From Clostridium sp. CAG:492 (GTDB lineage Bacteria; Bacillota; Clostridia; TANB77; CAG-508): a stretch of 64,000 nt of DNA. Below, in pieces: positions 63,966 to 64,000 of this stretch. The translations under genes and the position numbers were made by a program. Within the stretch, counting starts at the first letter, position 1. Every line of letters starts with the position of its first letter. Where the stretch lies: the NCBI GenBank assembly GCA_000434335.1, contig FR878232.1:15727-79726 (forward strand). The letters run 5' to 3'. Below the pieces are notes generated by a model. That model did no database searches and had not been told where the DNA came from. It saw only the letters and a list, made by a program, of their open reading frames with translations.

Positions 63966-64000
63966 TGGTTGTCAATGGGGACGGTTGTGGGTTGTCAATG
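63966..64000. repeat. Short direct repeat at the window edge
   Basis: GGTTGTCAATG occurs twice around GGGACGGTTGTG. It is more GC-rich than its surroundings and may be the start of an intergenic repeat family cut by the window end. Confidence 0.4.

Overview
The window is a chromosomal stretch of a very AT-rich, low-GC Gram-positive bacterium. A Spo0E-like phosphatase gene, a pair of M16 peptidase-like genes of the YmfF/YmfH type, lgt, strong AGGAGG ribosome binding sites and Clostridia-style surface proteins suggest a Clostridia lineage, probably an uncultured gut commensal (inference; no rRNA is present to prove it).

Layout: (1) 1-214 is the end of a yqeY-like gene. (2) 326-17799 is a type IV secretion-like (T4SS-like) locus. 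It has three small two-helix VirB2/TrbC-like pilin candidates, a PrgI/VirB3-like protein, a stand-alone VirB4 N-domain-like protein, a VirB4 ATPase, a VirB6/TrbL-like membrane protein, two membrane-anchored proteins that may carry NTF2-like (VirB8/TcpC-type) folds, a 1687-residue cell-wall enzyme with GH3-like, lysozyme-like, SGNH-like and C39-like modules, and an unknown acidic protein. No relaxase or VirD4 coupling protein accompanies it; it lies between housekeeping genes. (3) 17895-21862 holds ymfF-like, ymfH-like, lgt and a small spo0E-like gene. (4) 22144-22231 is tRNA-Leu(UAA). An integrative mobilizable element of about 8.4 kb sits in its 3' end (12-bp direct repeats at 22221 and 30617) with RepA_N, TnpV, MobC, MobP relaxase, a GC-rich nucleoside-deoxyribosyltransferase-like cargo gene, a leftward five-gene cargo operon (zinc-motif protein, DUF1016 nuclease, zinc ribbon, small ORF, CutA), Xis and a tyrosine integrase. 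The integrase has an in-frame stop and repA a frameshift, so the element looks damaged. (5) 30629-33370 is a scar zone: a second integrase remnant, a decayed ORF, two membrane proteins and terminators. (6) 33508-63566 carries three very large surface proteins (935, about 4775 if a frameshift is repaired, and 4092 residues). The first two start with thioester-domain-like regions; all carry SpaA/Cna-B-like repeats and end in a T[VI]KTG + membrane helix + basic tail with no LPXTG. (7) 63637-63879 is a YvyF-like zinc-ribbon gene on the minus strand.

The most striking cross-cutting signal is a shared upstream element, TGTAAT-N5-TGTAA[TC], which matches the published WalR (YycF) consensus TGTWAH-N5-TGTWAH. 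It occurs once upstream of the T4SS core operon and once upstream of each of the three giant surface-protein genes. Each copy lies 76, 76, 86 or 98 bp (roughly whole helical turns apart) before a similar TTGAC[AT]-N16-TAAAA promoter. This suggests that the secretion-like machine and the giant adhesins form one cell-envelope regulon. That is the best candidate here for an undescribed system: a resident, relaxase-less T4SS-like apparatus with a multi-enzyme wall hydrolase, co-regulated with huge thioester/isopeptide adhesins.
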